A stretch of 64,000 nucleotides of DNA from Callipepla californica brunnescens (GCA_023055505.1 JALIRH010000002.1:5636001-5700000), one strand, 5' to 3'. Numbered from the stretch's first letter, positions 1 through 13,369 are shown. Translations and numbers: made by a program. The notes: generated from the letters alone by a model not told the origin.

Positions 1-1835
1 GCTTCTGTTTTTCAGTAGTTAAACAGAGATACTTTACAGGGTAACAACTTTCTTGGGAGATGCACTTGTTTCACCTGTCTAGTCTAAAACTAAGCTCAAC
101 CTATTGCCATTGTGAAGCCATCCCACAGGTTTGGAGATCCCCTAGCTATACAGAAAATTTCACTAAAAATTCCCATCCCATCTGAAATGACTGACATAAC
201 TTCCACTTAAGAGAAGAATAACAGTGTTTATAGTCCCCAAACCTGCAAATCTGACATCTGACTCTTGGGGAGAGTAACCAGAGGCAATCTATTCACACAC
301 TTTATTATTTATGCAATCATGACTTTGGATAGCATAACTGTGACCAAATTGATTTTAAATAGAAAAGCATTTTTATAGGAGACCAAAACTTTTGGATATT
401 TTTGCTGATTTCAACAATCTTCTAAATTTGTATTGCTTTGCTAATTTGGGTGGTTTACAACAGAGGATTTAATTTAAGGAAAATGAGTAAATGTTTAGGC
501 TTTTTGATGTTTGCTTTCAAAATGAAATGGAAATTAAACAGAAATGAAAGAAAAGAAAAACCTTTGATTTCCCAAAACAGCCTTTCCTATGAAGACGATG
601 GTTAGATTCTGAAGTGTTGCACTGTGAGCATTTTCAGCTCTTGTCTTGGTTTTTGTTTGCTTTGTTGCTGCTGAAATACTGTTTCTCTCATATATGGAAT
701 AATAAGGATTTTCGTAAGTGCATAAATCACAAATAGGTGTGAGATCAAGAGGAAGAGTTACTCTCCCTACCCACAATCACCCATATCTTGCCTTAATCCA
801 TGCTCCAGCAGTGAGTCTTTGGACACAGTCATGGCCGCAAAGACCACTAAGAGAGGGCTGTAGGCCTCCTGGCCGTGTCTGAGGGGCATGCAGAGGCCTA
901 GCTGTTCCTGCAAAATAAGTCTCTTTATTGTGCTGCCTGAAGTAAGGAGTAAAACAGCCTGGAAGATCTAGCACAGGAAAGACAGAATATGGTGGGCACC
1001 GTGTCATTCACCAGAGGAAGAAGATTACTTTCAGAAGAATCTTTGAGGAAAATGAAGGCTTCAATTTCCCCTTAGTATCAGGCCTGGTTCTGAAACAGCC
1101 ATTTCCATGTTTCGCTTGTTTCAGCTTAGAGGATGTGATTCCTTGATAGATCAGAACTTGCATCACTTCATCTCCCACTTAACTAATTTGATGAGGAAAA
1201 TGGAACTGCTACAGCGGCAATTTGAGTGTATTAAAGAAAAAAGCTAATGCAAAATTTTGATTCACCAAATTTAAAGTCCATTTCCATTACATTTAATAAG
1301 TTCATCCTCTCTTAGTTCATCTGTACTTATCTTTAAGTCTGCATGGCTGGGTGGCATTAGAAATAAGAAGATTATTCATAGTAGGGTGCTCTGCCTATGA
1401 ACTTTTTTTAGCTCTCAGTAGAGATAAAAAATTTTTACTCAACTGTATATCATTCCATAATCACACATGCAGTCAGCTTTTCTGTTCTTATAAAATCACA
1501 CCTCACACCATCAGCCACAGACCTTTCAAAAATACCGAAAGGAGTATATTTAATTCAAATGGAGTGATCATTAAAGTAAAAGGATAGTCTGGCACATTTT
1601 TTATTTCCCTACAAGAACACAGTTATGAAATCCAAACCATAGGTCTTTTTCATGTATGTAATAAGATGATAGTGAAGAGAACTTGCTACCAGAATTCCCA
1701 CCCTGTTGCTTCAAATCCACACACAAATAATTTGGTCTGAAGGCCCAAGTCATGATGTACTACACCAGATAAAAGGAAAGGCAGCAAGGAAGCAAGCCTG
1801 AAGGAAAAAATCTCTTAACAATTGAGATTCACACT

Positions 1836-1860
1836 GGGAAGGGGAGGGGAGGGGAGGGGA
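1836..1860 (+). repeat. (GGGGA)n tract, G-quadruplex candidate
   Basis: GGGAA followed by four GGGGA units: five G runs of three or more within 25 bases, separated by one or two adenines. This meets the usual pattern for an intramolecular G-quadruplex. Confidence 0.85.
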
Positions 1861-1924
1861 AGCGAAGTAGAAGACTTCTAGGAGTGGCAGCTGGAGCTTA
1901 AATTTAAGGACTAATTTGGAGGGG

Positions 1925-1956
1925 AAAAAAAAAAAAACAAAAAAAAAAAAAAAAAA
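1925..1956. repeat. Poly(A) tract interrupted by one C
   Basis: Thirteen A, one C, then eighteen A. No retrogene or SINE body was recognised upstream, so this looks like a simple repeat rather than an insertion tail. Confidence 0.8.
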
Positions 1957-3380
1957 CGGAGAGATTAAAAATAAATAAATAAACTTGCAGGCAATCTTGC
2001 ATCAGCAGCAGCTGGTGCTTCTCTGTCTGAGGAGTCAAGGAGAGGGAACAGAGCCCTTGGAGCTGGCACTGAGCAGGTGGGAAGGTGCTGCTGTTCTTTG
2101 CAGCAGATGTTCCCTAGCAACAACCTTGAGCAGATGGGAGTTGAGTACCACCATGCTCAGCTGGTGGCAGCAGCTCCTGTTCCCCTCATGTTCTGCCTCG
2201 GGCAGAGGAAGGTAAGGAAGGACAGAGGAGTCTACAAGAAAGCTTTTATCCAGGTGAAATGAAAGGAATAAGGAGGTCATCATTTGCTTATACTTAGTTG
2301 AATCCCAAAGAGACTTGTAAAAATTACATTAAACAAGTTTGATAAATGGCAACAACAGTGTTGTAATTACATCTATACTAATTATAAGTAATTATAGGAA
2401 TATTATCACATATACATCCATCCATCCAGTCTTTTATTTTCTGTTGCTGAGTTAAGCACATTATCTGAAAATGGACAGTTCACAGATGCAGAGGATTTCA
2501 AAGAAAGTATACCTTGATGGATGTGTTATCAAATTAAAGAAAATAGGTACCTTCTAGAGGACAACTAATTAATCTAGCACAGGGAGAACATGAAGAATCA
2601 TCAAAGTTGAACCTAGCTAAAAGTAGAAATGGAGCTGGCTGTAGACAATGTCCATAAGACTGCAACAAACACCACCAAGTTACAGTCACCCCTTTTCTTC
2701 AATAAGGTATGCAGAACCTGATATCACTCTGATATCCTGTATTATGTTACTGCTTATGTAAGCATTGTCTTATTATTATTAAGGGAAAATAAATTATACA
2801 GCCTGTGTTTGATCTGGCACCATGCCCTTGAGCCTTGGTTGTAATCTGCATGCAGGAGTGAGGGGAAATAAAAAAAAAGGAAGGGCCATAAAACTTCATG
2901 GTCAATAAAGCACCATAACTGCCTCTTGGGGGAAGGAGAAAAGCCCTCTTATGAGAGTTTGTATGTAATAAGAAGCGGTTGGTTTTCTTGCACCTTTGCA
3001 GGGTCAATATTTTGTTTGAAACACATCTTTGTCCAAATTAGGATTATGTAAATTGGACTTGTGTCCTCAATGCCTCTTTTCTGTGAATGTCACTACTCAT
3101 AACTGTCTGACTGACTAATTATCTTAGTTGAAGACCTTGATTAATCAGGATCTAGGTGAATGTCTTAAAGACTCAGAGATAGTTTTGTAGCCATGAAAAA
3201 CAGATCAACACATGATTATGTATTCTGGTGAGTCAAGCACACCCATATGGGATCTCATCTCCTGTGTCTCTACTTCCCTTCTGCTAATCTAACCTCTTAG
3301 CAATGTTTTAGCAATTCCTGTGGGTGAAACAAGTAATGAATAGAAATCAGAAAACTACAGATGAATCTGAACTTAATTCC

Positions 3381-3426
3381 ATTAAAGCTGATAGATGCTT
3401 TCCATCAAAGCTGATGTATGCTTTGA
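3381..3426. repeat. Two-copy tandem duplication, 23-bp unit
   Basis: Units ATTAAAGCTGATAGATGC... and ATCAAAGCTGATGTATGC... are adjacent and differ at about five positions. The pair ends about 50 bp before the mariner copy at 3476. Confidence 0.7.
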
Positions 3427-3475
3427 TCCACTAACTTAAAGGACACCAGTTCAGCTGATAATGATATTTAATATA

Positions 3476-3786
3476 AAGGCTGTTTCAGAAGTAATGCCTT
3501 CTATTTTGTTGTGTTGGCCCATGACAAAGGTGGATGTTGGTGGTATGGAAGTAGAGACTGAACCATCCCACCAGTATTCCATTACATTATATTACCATCC
3601 ACGTGACAGATGACAGCAGAGGCCCCTGTTCATTGCTGGCAAAAAGGCATAGCTAATGGTGGTAGCTATGTTGAAGAATAGTTTTCAGTAGCTGAGAATT
3701 TTCTCTATCAAATGATGTTATTGTGCTCTTTGTATCTGTTGTAGTTTTCATGGAAAGAAATAGGAGGCATTACTTTTGGAGCCACA
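3476..3786 (+). mobile_element. Mariner (Galluhop-type) internally deleted copy, plus orientation
   Basis: The ends are inverted repeats: AGAAGTAATGCCTTCTATTTT on the left and AAATAGGAGGCATTACTTTTGG on the right, flanked by TA dinucleotides as expected for mariner insertion. The left part keeps a GTGGATGTTGGTGGTATGG motif that also occurs near the transposase start codon in the copy at 4500..4890. The right part matches the transposase 3' end and 3' flank of that copy (CTCTATCAAAT...TGTGCTCTTTGTATCTGTTGTA). The middle of the transposase gene is gone, so it is non-autonomous. Confidence 0.85.
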
Positions 3787-4499
3787 TACATACAAATCAT
3801 GGTTTAGTCCACTCTCCCTCATACTGCATAGAAATGGACCTAATGAGACAGTAACAGGAAACTGGGAAATGGCCACGTCTGAAACCCTGTGAGAACACTT
3901 CTCTTGTTACATGCTGAAGAAAACAGTACCACCTTGCCCATCTGCCATACCTGGTTCAATCAACTCCTGGATGTTGGACTAAGGAGCATGAGCAGGAAAG
4001 TCATTCACAGAAGATCTGACGTTTAGATTTTATTCCTGTTTTTCAGAGGAGAAATACCAATTGAAATTTACCTTCAAAGAGGATTGATTTCTGACTATGA
4101 ATGAAATCAACGGGAGTGTAAACTACAGAGACCCTGACTGCATGGCAACCTGCCAGCTAGCAGGTAGAGTTTTGGCTCCTGAGGATCTAAAGGACCACTC
4201 CCTGCCCTTATATTGTTCCACAGAACAGAAAAAGTGTCAAGAATCTGTGAACAGTCAGAAACTTTGGTAATCTGGACCAGTCGACCGGTGAGTGGGATGA
4301 AATGTTTGAGATAGGCGAAGTGTTAGGGAGCACATGAGAAACATTAAATTAACCATGTCCTCGAAACTACACAATTCTGCTGAATTGGTCAATTCTGATA
4401 AGAAAGAAAGCTTCAGTCTGCTGCTGGTTATACTTTTTTGTTTGTTTTTCACCTACATGAATGCAAGAAAAAGGAGTTCTCATTTTGCCAGATATAGTA

Positions 4500-4890
4500 C
4501 TCTCTGAAAGTAATGCCTCCTATTTACTTCCATAGAACTTACAACAGATACAAAGAGCACAGGAACACTATTTGATAGAGCAAATTCTTGCATACAAAAC
4601 ACTACTTTTCAACATCGTCACCACTGTTAGCTGTGCATTTTCACCAGTGATGAACAAGAGCCTGCATGCCCTGCTTACAAAATCTGCATGGACATCTTGT
4701 CTTCCACGTTGCTGTTGCCACAGCTGAAATACATCACTCACCACTTCACTGTGCTCACATCCACTGTTTGGTCTCCATAAATGTTCAGTAATTGTCAGTA
4801 TGTGCAATACCACCATACCACCAACATCTGCCTCTGACATTGTGGGCTAAAATAATAAAATAGGAGGCATTACTTCCAGAGCAGCCCTTG
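4500..4890 (-). mobile_element. Mariner (Galluhop-type) internally deleted copy, minus orientation
   Basis: Terminal inverted repeats are GAAAGTAATGCCTCCTATTTA at the left and AATAGGAGGCATTACTTCCA at the right, with TA at both flanks. On the minus strand an ATG opens MSEADVGGMVVLHI, and further on, in shifting frames with stops, comes a segment reading like MQALVHHW-stop-KCTANSGDD, which resembles the mariner transposase C-terminus. The catalytic core is missing. It lies about 710 bp from the other copy and in opposite orientation. Confidence 0.88.
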
Positions 4891-6824
4891 TACCTACATT
4901 GACTTCTTCACTGTAAAGTAAAACAGCAGTAATTGCATTGCACTAAAGATTATTCCTTGCTGCCTCAATGGGAAATAAGTCTGGTTTAAACTGATTTAGA
5001 AGCATCCAAGTAGGAATTTGCAGTGCTTTTCTTCTGTTAATTAATATCACTTATTCACTTAAACAATAGCAACAGTTCTCTAAATGCATTATGGGCAGGG
5101 GCTGGGGATAGCAGGCAATATCTTTGTCTCACAGCAGCGTGCCTGTTTTCTTCAGTTGGGTAATTTAATATAGCTTCTTTCACTCCTCTTCACACCCACA
5201 AAGCAAAAGCCACTATACTGACATTTCCAAGGCAAAAACACGTAATTTCTTTTCTTCATCATTTTATACTCCATCGGGGTGATCCTTTTAACTAGTAGGA
5301 GAGCCAGCTTCACGTTTCATAGAATATGCCCTTTTTAATGCAAAGTGTTAGCTAGAATGACATTTCAGTGCTGATCTTGAGAAAAGGACGTTGCAAAGTG
5401 AGATAAATCCAGTGTAGCATGAATAAAAAAATTTCCAGTGCATTTCCATTCTGATTACACATCTTCTTGGAAACTAGATGTCTTGTTTAAATCATCAGTC
5501 TGTTGGGTTCGCTGCCATGGAAATTGCAAAGAAGCTATTTAGCAGGACCTTCCATAATTGATCCACTGAACAAATGCAAATGTCCCAACATACAGAGGAA
5601 AGTTCATTGTGACACTTCTGTGTATGGATTGTGTCACTCTTCATACTAAGCTTTCTTTTCCAAGTCTTCTGTTCAGCAGGTCATGTCACTTGAATATGCT
5701 GCAGTTATTTTGAAAAAGATTTATTTTTCATTCATTACTTTTTCATTCATTCCATTACTTCAATAGGAAACCTGTTCTGTTTTGGTTACTGTTTTCTCCT
5801 TTTGTTTTGTTTGCTCGATGGATTAATAGAATCCTTCTTTTAAAGGAGCTTTATATTCCATTATATGCTACAGTAGCCTTATTGTGTGAATAATATTATT
5901 ACATCTATTTTCTACTAATAAAAGCAATAACATGGCAAACTGAACTACTTACTTCATTTTGTGAAGATTCTTCTTTTCTTAGAAACTAATTCCAGACAAT
6001 ACCTAAAGAGGATTTTATTTTTTTTCTTCTGACAACATTGTGGTCACCAAATGGAAAACGTTATTTGGTGCAGTTATTGTTATTGTCACCAAGCAAACAG
6101 ATGGTGATCTGTGGGACAGGGAAAATCTTGGTGCACATCTTTCTTTGACCAATCCTTTGGTTTACAGGTTACTTTCCTTTAAGTGTTCTTCTAATATTAC
6201 ACAATGTCGCACTCATTGCATGACATGCATATGCAATGCTGGGGCTGAAATGAAGAATTGCAGTACAAACGTGAAAACGTTCTACATTTCATTCTGATCT
6301 AGAGCGAGGAAGGAATATGATTACAGAATTGCAGTTTAAGAAAGACTGTCACAAGAAAAGCAAGTCAAAAACAGAAGAGGTCATTACCGGACAGCTTAAT
6401 TCTTTTTTTTCCTTTTTTTCTGTGATTCTGACATTACGTATTTATTTCAGTCCCTTATGGTTTTGACAGTGTACAATCTCATTATGTGAACTTCCCAGTA
6501 TTTCACTTATCCCTTAGGGTATGTAAAAATAGCAGAATTTTTTGTATTTCTTCTGTTTCCTTTGATGTAACTTTTCTCCAGTTTTACTTTTAGATGTTGT
6601 CTAGTTCTAAATATTTTGGATGTTCTGTCATGGTCTTATTTCAAGCTTCCTCACCCATCTGCAGAACCACCTTCTGTAGGAGTGAAGTGCAGCTTTCATG
6701 CCAGACTGCTCTACAGTTTACCAGGGATTACTGTCCCTCTCCCTGCTTACCTTTCTGAAGTAATACCACCATCACTGGAATCAAAATGAATTAACAGAAG
6801 ATTCTTAAATCCTTGTGTGATAGC
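4891..6824. other. Intergenic; nothing recognised
   Basis: AT-rich sequence without recognisable repeat or coding exon. The open frame at 6040..6297 resembles nothing I know. Confidence 0.6.
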
Positions 6825-6990
6825 ATCATGGAATCACAGAATCCTTAGAGCTGGAAGGGACCTCTGAAGGCCATCTAGTCCAACTGCACTGCAATGAACA
6901 GGAATACCACATCTAGGTCAGGTTGCCAAGAGCCTAATCCTTGAAAAGCCTCACCTTGAAAGTCTCAAGGGATGGGGCATCACATCTTGT
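6825..6990 (-). mobile_element. CR1 LINE 3' fragment
   Basis: Starts GGAATCACAGAATCC...GCTGGAAGGGACCTC and continues CATCTAGTCCAACTGCACTGC, the reverse complement of a CR1 3' end. It is truncated after about 165 bp (5' truncation, usual for CR1). Confidence 0.85.
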
Positions 6991-8746
6991 GTAAGGCAGA
7001 GAGAAAGACCACCATACAGTCAGCCTGTGGCACAGCCTGGAAGGAAAACTGCACGTAAACATGGGATTCTCAGAAATTGCTGTGGTACCACCATGTCTGG
7101 AGGTCCATTCTCAGCTCTGTTCTGGACTACGTGTGGAAGAGAGAGCTCTCCGTATTCTCTACCCACATATTAGCACATGCTATTTATCTCTTCAGGCAAA
7201 GCTCCATATCTATGTTTAAACCTCCAATCATATCAGACCTAGACATGTGCTCTAATGAACATGTATCTACAGTGATCACTTCCATTGCATTATTTTTCCC
7301 ACATGTACTTGAAGAAAAAAATAATTAAATGCTCCATGCTTCACCCTTCCTTAGCATTTATTTTCCATCCATGCTCCCTGATATTAACGGCCAAGCAGGT
7401 ATTTAGAAGGAGGTGAATGGGTTCTCATTCTTCACCTCATGTGTATCTCTTTGATGAAGCCATCAGGAGTAGCTGCCTTCTTCCTTGTACATTTGCTTCT
7501 GTACTATCAATGGTATACACACCACAGCTGATAAACCCTTCCACACTCTTGAACTGCTCTTCACTAGCAGTAAGTTCACTCTTAGTAAAGAAATAAAGCT
7601 CCTTATAAGTAGAAAGAAATGACCTTTATTTGTTGTATGTCTGAGTAAACTGCATAAAAATAACGTGAAGATTGTGCCATGAGGTAAGCAAAGATGGTAA
7701 ATTTAGGCTGACACTGTGTCCTCAATTTGAACTTTTCAACAAAAAAGTATACAATAAAAGCAAAGAGTTGGCATTAACTCAGGTTCTCTTGGAATTCTCA
7801 TTCTACTATATGCTTAATATATCTTCAGGTACTTCCAGAACTGTCTATTATATGAGACAGAATTACTGAGAAAGCAGGAATGCTGAAAGACTGTCACTGG
7901 GGATCAGAGCCCCTTCGAATTAGATGCTAAAAAGTGAAATCACAGTAGAATCCTTGCCCAGACAACTCAGAAGTTAAATGCCAGAAGGGCTTCAATAGAT
8001 GAGCCATTCAGACAGATGAAGGAAGGGAAAAGGAGAAGAGGCACTGGCTGAGTAGATCTGAGAATAAAAAGAACAAAGGTTATGAATTCCAATATTGAGG
8101 GGGTTTTTTCCACATATGGGAGTTAAAGTTAGAAAATCATTTGTAAGCTTTAAGAAGAGTGAGGCAAGTGAAAAAACATGTGTGGGCCTTAGTGGTTCTT
8201 AGTCTGGAATGGACATTTGGGTGACTGTGGGTTTATGTAGTCCATCCAGTTTTAAGCTAAGCATTCTGATATTAAAACAATTAAACAAAACCTTAAAATA
8301 GTGGGATCAAATAAACCTGAGAGATGAGTGGTGGCTTCAGTGATACTGTAAGAGGGATGCAGTTACGGATTAATATACCCAAATGATGTGTCTATCTTAC
8401 CAACAGGGCTCAGTGTTGTCAGTACAAAGTACAGAGAGCTAGAGATTGATTCACTTGCCTTAAAAGTAGGCATCTTCATTTGTTTAAGAAACTATAGAGC
8501 ATCTTACTTTTCCCCTAGATTCAGGAACACGATATTGGTCTCCCAGCATAAGTTGTGTGCTAGATCTACTAATCTCATTCAGATATCTTGACACTAAACA
8601 CCTATGCTTAAGCAACTGAATAAAGAAACAGAGAGCTTACAATCTCTTAAGTTGCCCACATTGGATAACCACACTTGACAGCTAGCCAGCCTCCAGCTAT
8701 TGCTGTAGATGGATGTAGCGCTCTAGCCAATGCTATGTCATGGACA

Positions 8747-8990
8747 TTTAGATTAGATGTGGGGGAAATTTTTCATTAAGAGAGTAATGAATTGCTGGAA
8801 CAGGCTGCCCAAAGAAGTTGTGGATGCCCTGTTCCTAGAGGTATCCAAGGAGACATTGGATGAGGTCCTGGGCAACCTGACCTAGTGTCTGATTTAGTAG
8901 TTGGCAGCCCTACCAGCAGCAGTGGAGGTGGAACTAAATGATCTTTGAGTTTCCTTCCAAGCCAAGCTATTCTATAATTCTACAGTTCTA
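8747..8990 (+). mobile_element. CR1 LINE 3' fragment
   Basis: Contains GGAACAGGCTGCCCAAAGAAG, TGGATGCCCTGTTCC and GGGCAACCTGACCTAGTGTCTG, ending CCTTCCAAGCCAAGCTATTC and ATTCTACAGTTCTA. This is the canonical CR1 3' end, 5' truncated. Confidence 0.88.
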
Positions 8991-11900
8991 TATCATGTAG
9001 ATGTGTGAGATACTATAGGGCACCAAAGCAAGGACTAGCTATCTTTGGGACATCATCTGAACAGATCCTCTATTGCTTGGTCTGTTCAATGAGGCATTAT
9101 GTCTCTCTGTCTTGACTTTGGTCTGGATTTAATTGCCTACAGAGAAGCATCTACTATGGCCTAAGATTCCACATGCTGCTCTTCCCTGGCATTTAGTGGC
9201 CCAGAACCTACCTGGTCTAGATAAGGCTAGAACATCTTAAATGCCCTATGCTTTTGAGATGCTTAAGAGTCTCTTTGTCTCCAGTGATTACAATGAGAAA
9301 TCCAGCACATCTGTAAGTGAACATCTACATTTAAACTAATAAATGTTTTCATTATTTGTGGAAATATGTAAAGGCAGGGCTAAATGAATGTACTCCCTTA
9401 GGAAAAGTTAACCCTAGTCTTTGCCGTAATTTAAACATGAAAGTCTCTCCATGTGAGGGGAATATTACAAATTTTCCACCCATAGAAATAAAGTATAATG
9501 GAGACCAATTATGTTGATATGAGATTCCACAGCAGCACACATCCCACTATGCAACTTGTTTTGCTGCTCACATCTTTTTATAAAATAATAGAATTATATC
9601 CATCATTATTGTTTGAAGTGTATTTGTATTCTTGTTAAAGCAAAAGAGAAGGTAACAGAAGCAAACAAACAAAACCCTCCTGCAGTCAATGCTTTTAATT
9701 ACAATTCTCTGTGAGGGATGACTAGTGACTGTGAGTTGTTGTGATTTTTTTTTTAATGCTTCATGACTGCATGACAGTTTCACTGCTATTCTACTAACCT
9801 AACTGTGCTCTCAGCAGAATGAGTCCTGTTTGAAAAGCCAAACATCTCTGATGAGAACTCACAAAACACCTCATGACTTCCTCCCAGCATCAGTAAGAAT
9901 TAAAAATCTGAATTATCTTTTAAGTTGACTGAATTTCTTTTTTATCTTATTTGGAGTATGGAAAAAAAAATACTATACTGAGTAAATGCTTCATTAAAAT
10001 CATTTTGGTAAGTGCATTTTAACAATGTAAAAACTATTGACATCTTAAACTTCTGTGTTAAAAAAAACTACACAAACTAAGCTTTAGATAAATTCCCTTA
10101 AGCTTACTAACACATACAGGTTTTTTAACGTTTTGATTTTATTTATTATTCAATTTTAAGAAGTTTTAGCATCTAGCTTTCCATCCATTTAGGCCCAGCT
10201 CCAATTTCAAGGTAGGATGTTGGGAAATACAGTGCCATTGTGTAAAAAATATCAAAACTAAGTGGTAGTTCAGCATGACAAGACAATATATTACTGCCCA
10301 GCTAGGATGCCAAGAGGAAAATCAAAGCAAGCACTGGTGTTTGTAGGCTCCTACACAACATGACAAATACATGCTGTGATCTCAAGAGAAAGGAGGATGA
10401 GCTCAGGAAGTGTGTAATGAATGATGCTTCATCTTTGAGAGTCAGCAGGACTGGGAGCAACCGCAGTTCCAGTAAAGCCCCACTTCCTATGATGCTTTTA
10501 TATTGAGCTGCTGATAATCAATAGCAAAAAGAACTCCTGTTCCTATCTCTTCTACTGGAAAGACTCAACATGGATCTTTTACAACTTGTTAGTGGGTGAG
10601 TCTTGGAGCCCCTTCTGGGAGCCAGTGAGGAAAAGCAGAACTTACAGGTGGGAATCCATCTTTCCTCACCTGCTAAGGAAATGCTGTATATTCTTCAGCT
10701 TCATGATAAACAATCCACCATTTCCAGCAGAGGAAAGAAAGAGACATTTGGTGTCTGGCTAGTTTCAACTAAGGCGACTGCTAAGAGTATTGCTGAGACT
10801 GGGCACACCAGAGGGATGCAACTGTGGGTGACAAGGGGAATAGTTCAGGAAAGGAATGTCTAGAGAAAAGATAGAGACAGGGATATGGTGGCTCAGTAGG
10901 TACATATCACCCTGCTGAAATTCAGATAGATGACATCAGTGAGTCTTGCCTTGTCCATTGACACAGTTATGTACTCATAAGAGGCCTCTAGATTGGTCAA
11001 ACAGGACTTACCCTTGGTGAAGTCTTGCTGGTTACTCAGATGATGAACAGGAAGGGGCCTAAGAGACTAACATTGAGATTTACCCTATAAAGAGGCAGAG
11101 GAGGTGGAGAATTAGGTTGTACCTATCTAACAGTTGAGTTGGCAAACCTCATTCTATGAGGCATAATGCTAACTCCTGTGATTAAATGGTGGCCCATGTA
11201 CAGATATAAATAAACAAATACATAAACACCTTCAGCACAAATGTAAAAGCTGAGAGTGTTTAATTCAGGCTTGGCTGTTACTTTTTCCCTACATAAGGAC
11301 TGTGCAGAGCAAGGACCACTGTGAGATATAAAGAAGCATTGACTCTATTAGCTTTTAGCTACTCACCATATTAATCATAATCCACCTCACCTTTCAAAAA
11401 GTAAATAACATCTTTAAGATTATCAGAGTCAGTTTCAAGCAACATTTTTCTTATTAAGCAAGCACACAGGACTGAGAAAAATCAATAGGAGAGTTAGACT
11501 AGCTTCTGTGTAAAGGGTGTTTGTGATCACCCGTAAGTCACTGTAAAAGATGACAAAGCTGACACATCATGGAGAAAAGTAATTTTACAGAGCTCAGGTG
11601 AGTTGAAGTTCCTGTCTTCTCCGGTCCTCTAATTCAGTGCACCATGTGTCTCCACCAGCTAACTGAATCTGTGAGCCTGCCAGAGACAGATGGTCACCAC
11701 AGTGACAGAGCACAGTGTGCTAATTTCCACTTTATGGGCTGTGACTCCTTCCAGTTTCTTTTCAGTGATAAACAAAGGAATCCTAACTCTTCCTGGACTC
11801 TGCAAGACTGCATGTTTGGGCTGCAACAGCTCGACATTGCAGGTGGTTGGCTGACTACATCCATCTGGGGAAAGGAAAGCATCCTCGTTTCAGCTGGTAG

Positions 11901-13369
11901 GAGGAGACTTAAGAGATCTCCACCACTTTCATCACCTGGCTGACACAGTCCACCTCCCTTGCTTTCCCAGTCATCGCAAATAACTGCAAACAGCAATGGA
12001 AAGCAAAGTCAAGTTATCATGCACAAAAGTGTTTTAGTTTCCAGTATGATTTTTTACGTAATTTCATAAATATGAGACTTCAAAAATTAATTACTTATGC
12101 CAAGATTTGAGGTGGTTTTGAGAGGGTTTACCTTGTTTGTTGTTAAGGAAGGAAATTGATTTTTATCAAAAGAGTAGTGAATCTTGAATTTTCTTAGTAG
12201 TTGTGTTATTCATTTGTATTTCAAAAGAGCTTTCTTTAGAGGTTGCAGATGAAGACCAGTGGTTCTGAATAAGAAAAGGTAAGTAGCTATTTCAGCAAAT
12301 TATTTGCAATGCAAAGAAAAGGTGATAAAAGGAACAACAGAAGCAGAGAAGTATAAAACAAGCTGCCTCTGGATTTACAGTCGATCTGCATTAGAGAATC
12401 CCTCCATTTGCCTTCCATTTAGTGCTTTGCTTGTAGTAGGAGTACATCAATGAAAACAAAAATATATGTGTTTGATGTTACAGGTGCTCAAAGAAATGCT
12501 ACTAATCGTGGAACAAATTGGGTATGTGGTAGTATTAGTTGTGATACCAACCTCAAATGTGTAGGAAAGCCACTATTCTTCCTTCTCCCTTCTATACTTA
12601 TTATGTGGATAGAACAAAAGTGTTCTACCAGTGACTTTCAAATGGATATCAAACTTCACCCAGATTAATGGACTGTTATTTTCTGTGTTTGTCTTTCTAC
12701 CATTGTTAATGCTGACATGAAGTGTAGCTACTAATGATCAATAGGACCTCTAATATGCAAACCTTTACATTATTAAAAGTGATGATATGCTTAGAACACA
12801 GCATAGCTGAGACTTTACTTTGTTAGCTGTGTTCACCAGACAATTCCATAACCTTCATCTGTCCTCTGCATGTATTTTGGTAACTAGCATTGAGCGACTA
12901 TTTAAAGTAAATGCTGTAACCTGTATTGTGAAATCAGTCAATATTACTTGCTACCATTTATATTAAATTCTGAAGATATTTAATTGTATATCTCTGGAGA
13001 ACAGGGGTATTTACAGAATGTGGCAATACATGTAGCTGGCTGAAATGGAAAAATGAAATTCTATTCCATTTTTAGTGGTATAAAACTTGGTCATGCAGTG
13101 TAGTAGAACTTCATCCAGATCTATGCATTCCATGAAAATAGAATTATTTTAGAATCTTCCCAAATTTGAACTAAAATTCTAAGTATTGCTGCAAATTTCC
13201 TGTTGGTGAACTGAAACAAGGATAGCATGCAATTAGAATAAGATTATTTTAAGCCAACCTCTGCATTTGCTGTAATCTGTATAATTGGTTCAAGATCAAT
13301 TTTTCAAGGCAGTGAAGCACTTTCAGTACAAAGTCCTGATTCATCTGTGAAAAGTGCCCAATATATATA
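8991..13369. other. Intergenic; only a decayed CR1 piece recognised
   Basis: Apart from the CR1 remnant near 10900..11060, nothing was identified. Open frames of about 100 codons on both strands at 11644..11996 overlap each other and have no recognised domain. Confidence 0.55.
10900..11060 (-). mobile_element. Decayed CR1 ORF2 fragment (reverse-transcriptase region)
   Basis: CAGGACTTACCCTTGGTGAAG...TTGCTGG is the reverse complement of the CR1 ORF2 segment encoding a GFTKGKSCLTNL-like motif. The flanking sequence is degenerate and the borders are approximate. Confidence 0.55.

Larger units (their letters stand above)
1..3475. other. Intergenic; no gene or transposon recognised
   Basis: Holds the (GGGGA)n and poly(A) tracts and a 23-bp tandem duplication. 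Two stretches are GC-richer than their surroundings (about 777..1007 and 1989..2260). The latter is full of CAG/CTG words and has short overlapping open frames on both strands, but no recognised protein. Confidence 0.6.

Noticed and set aside
4568..4840. 90-codon minus-strand frame starting MSEADVGGM
   Set aside because: Transposase remnant of an internally deleted mariner; frame shifts and stops break the C-terminal part.
11644..11996. About 100-codon open frames on both strands over the same bases
   Set aside because: Mutually overlapping frames without homology I can recognise; likely a locally stop-poor GC-richer patch.
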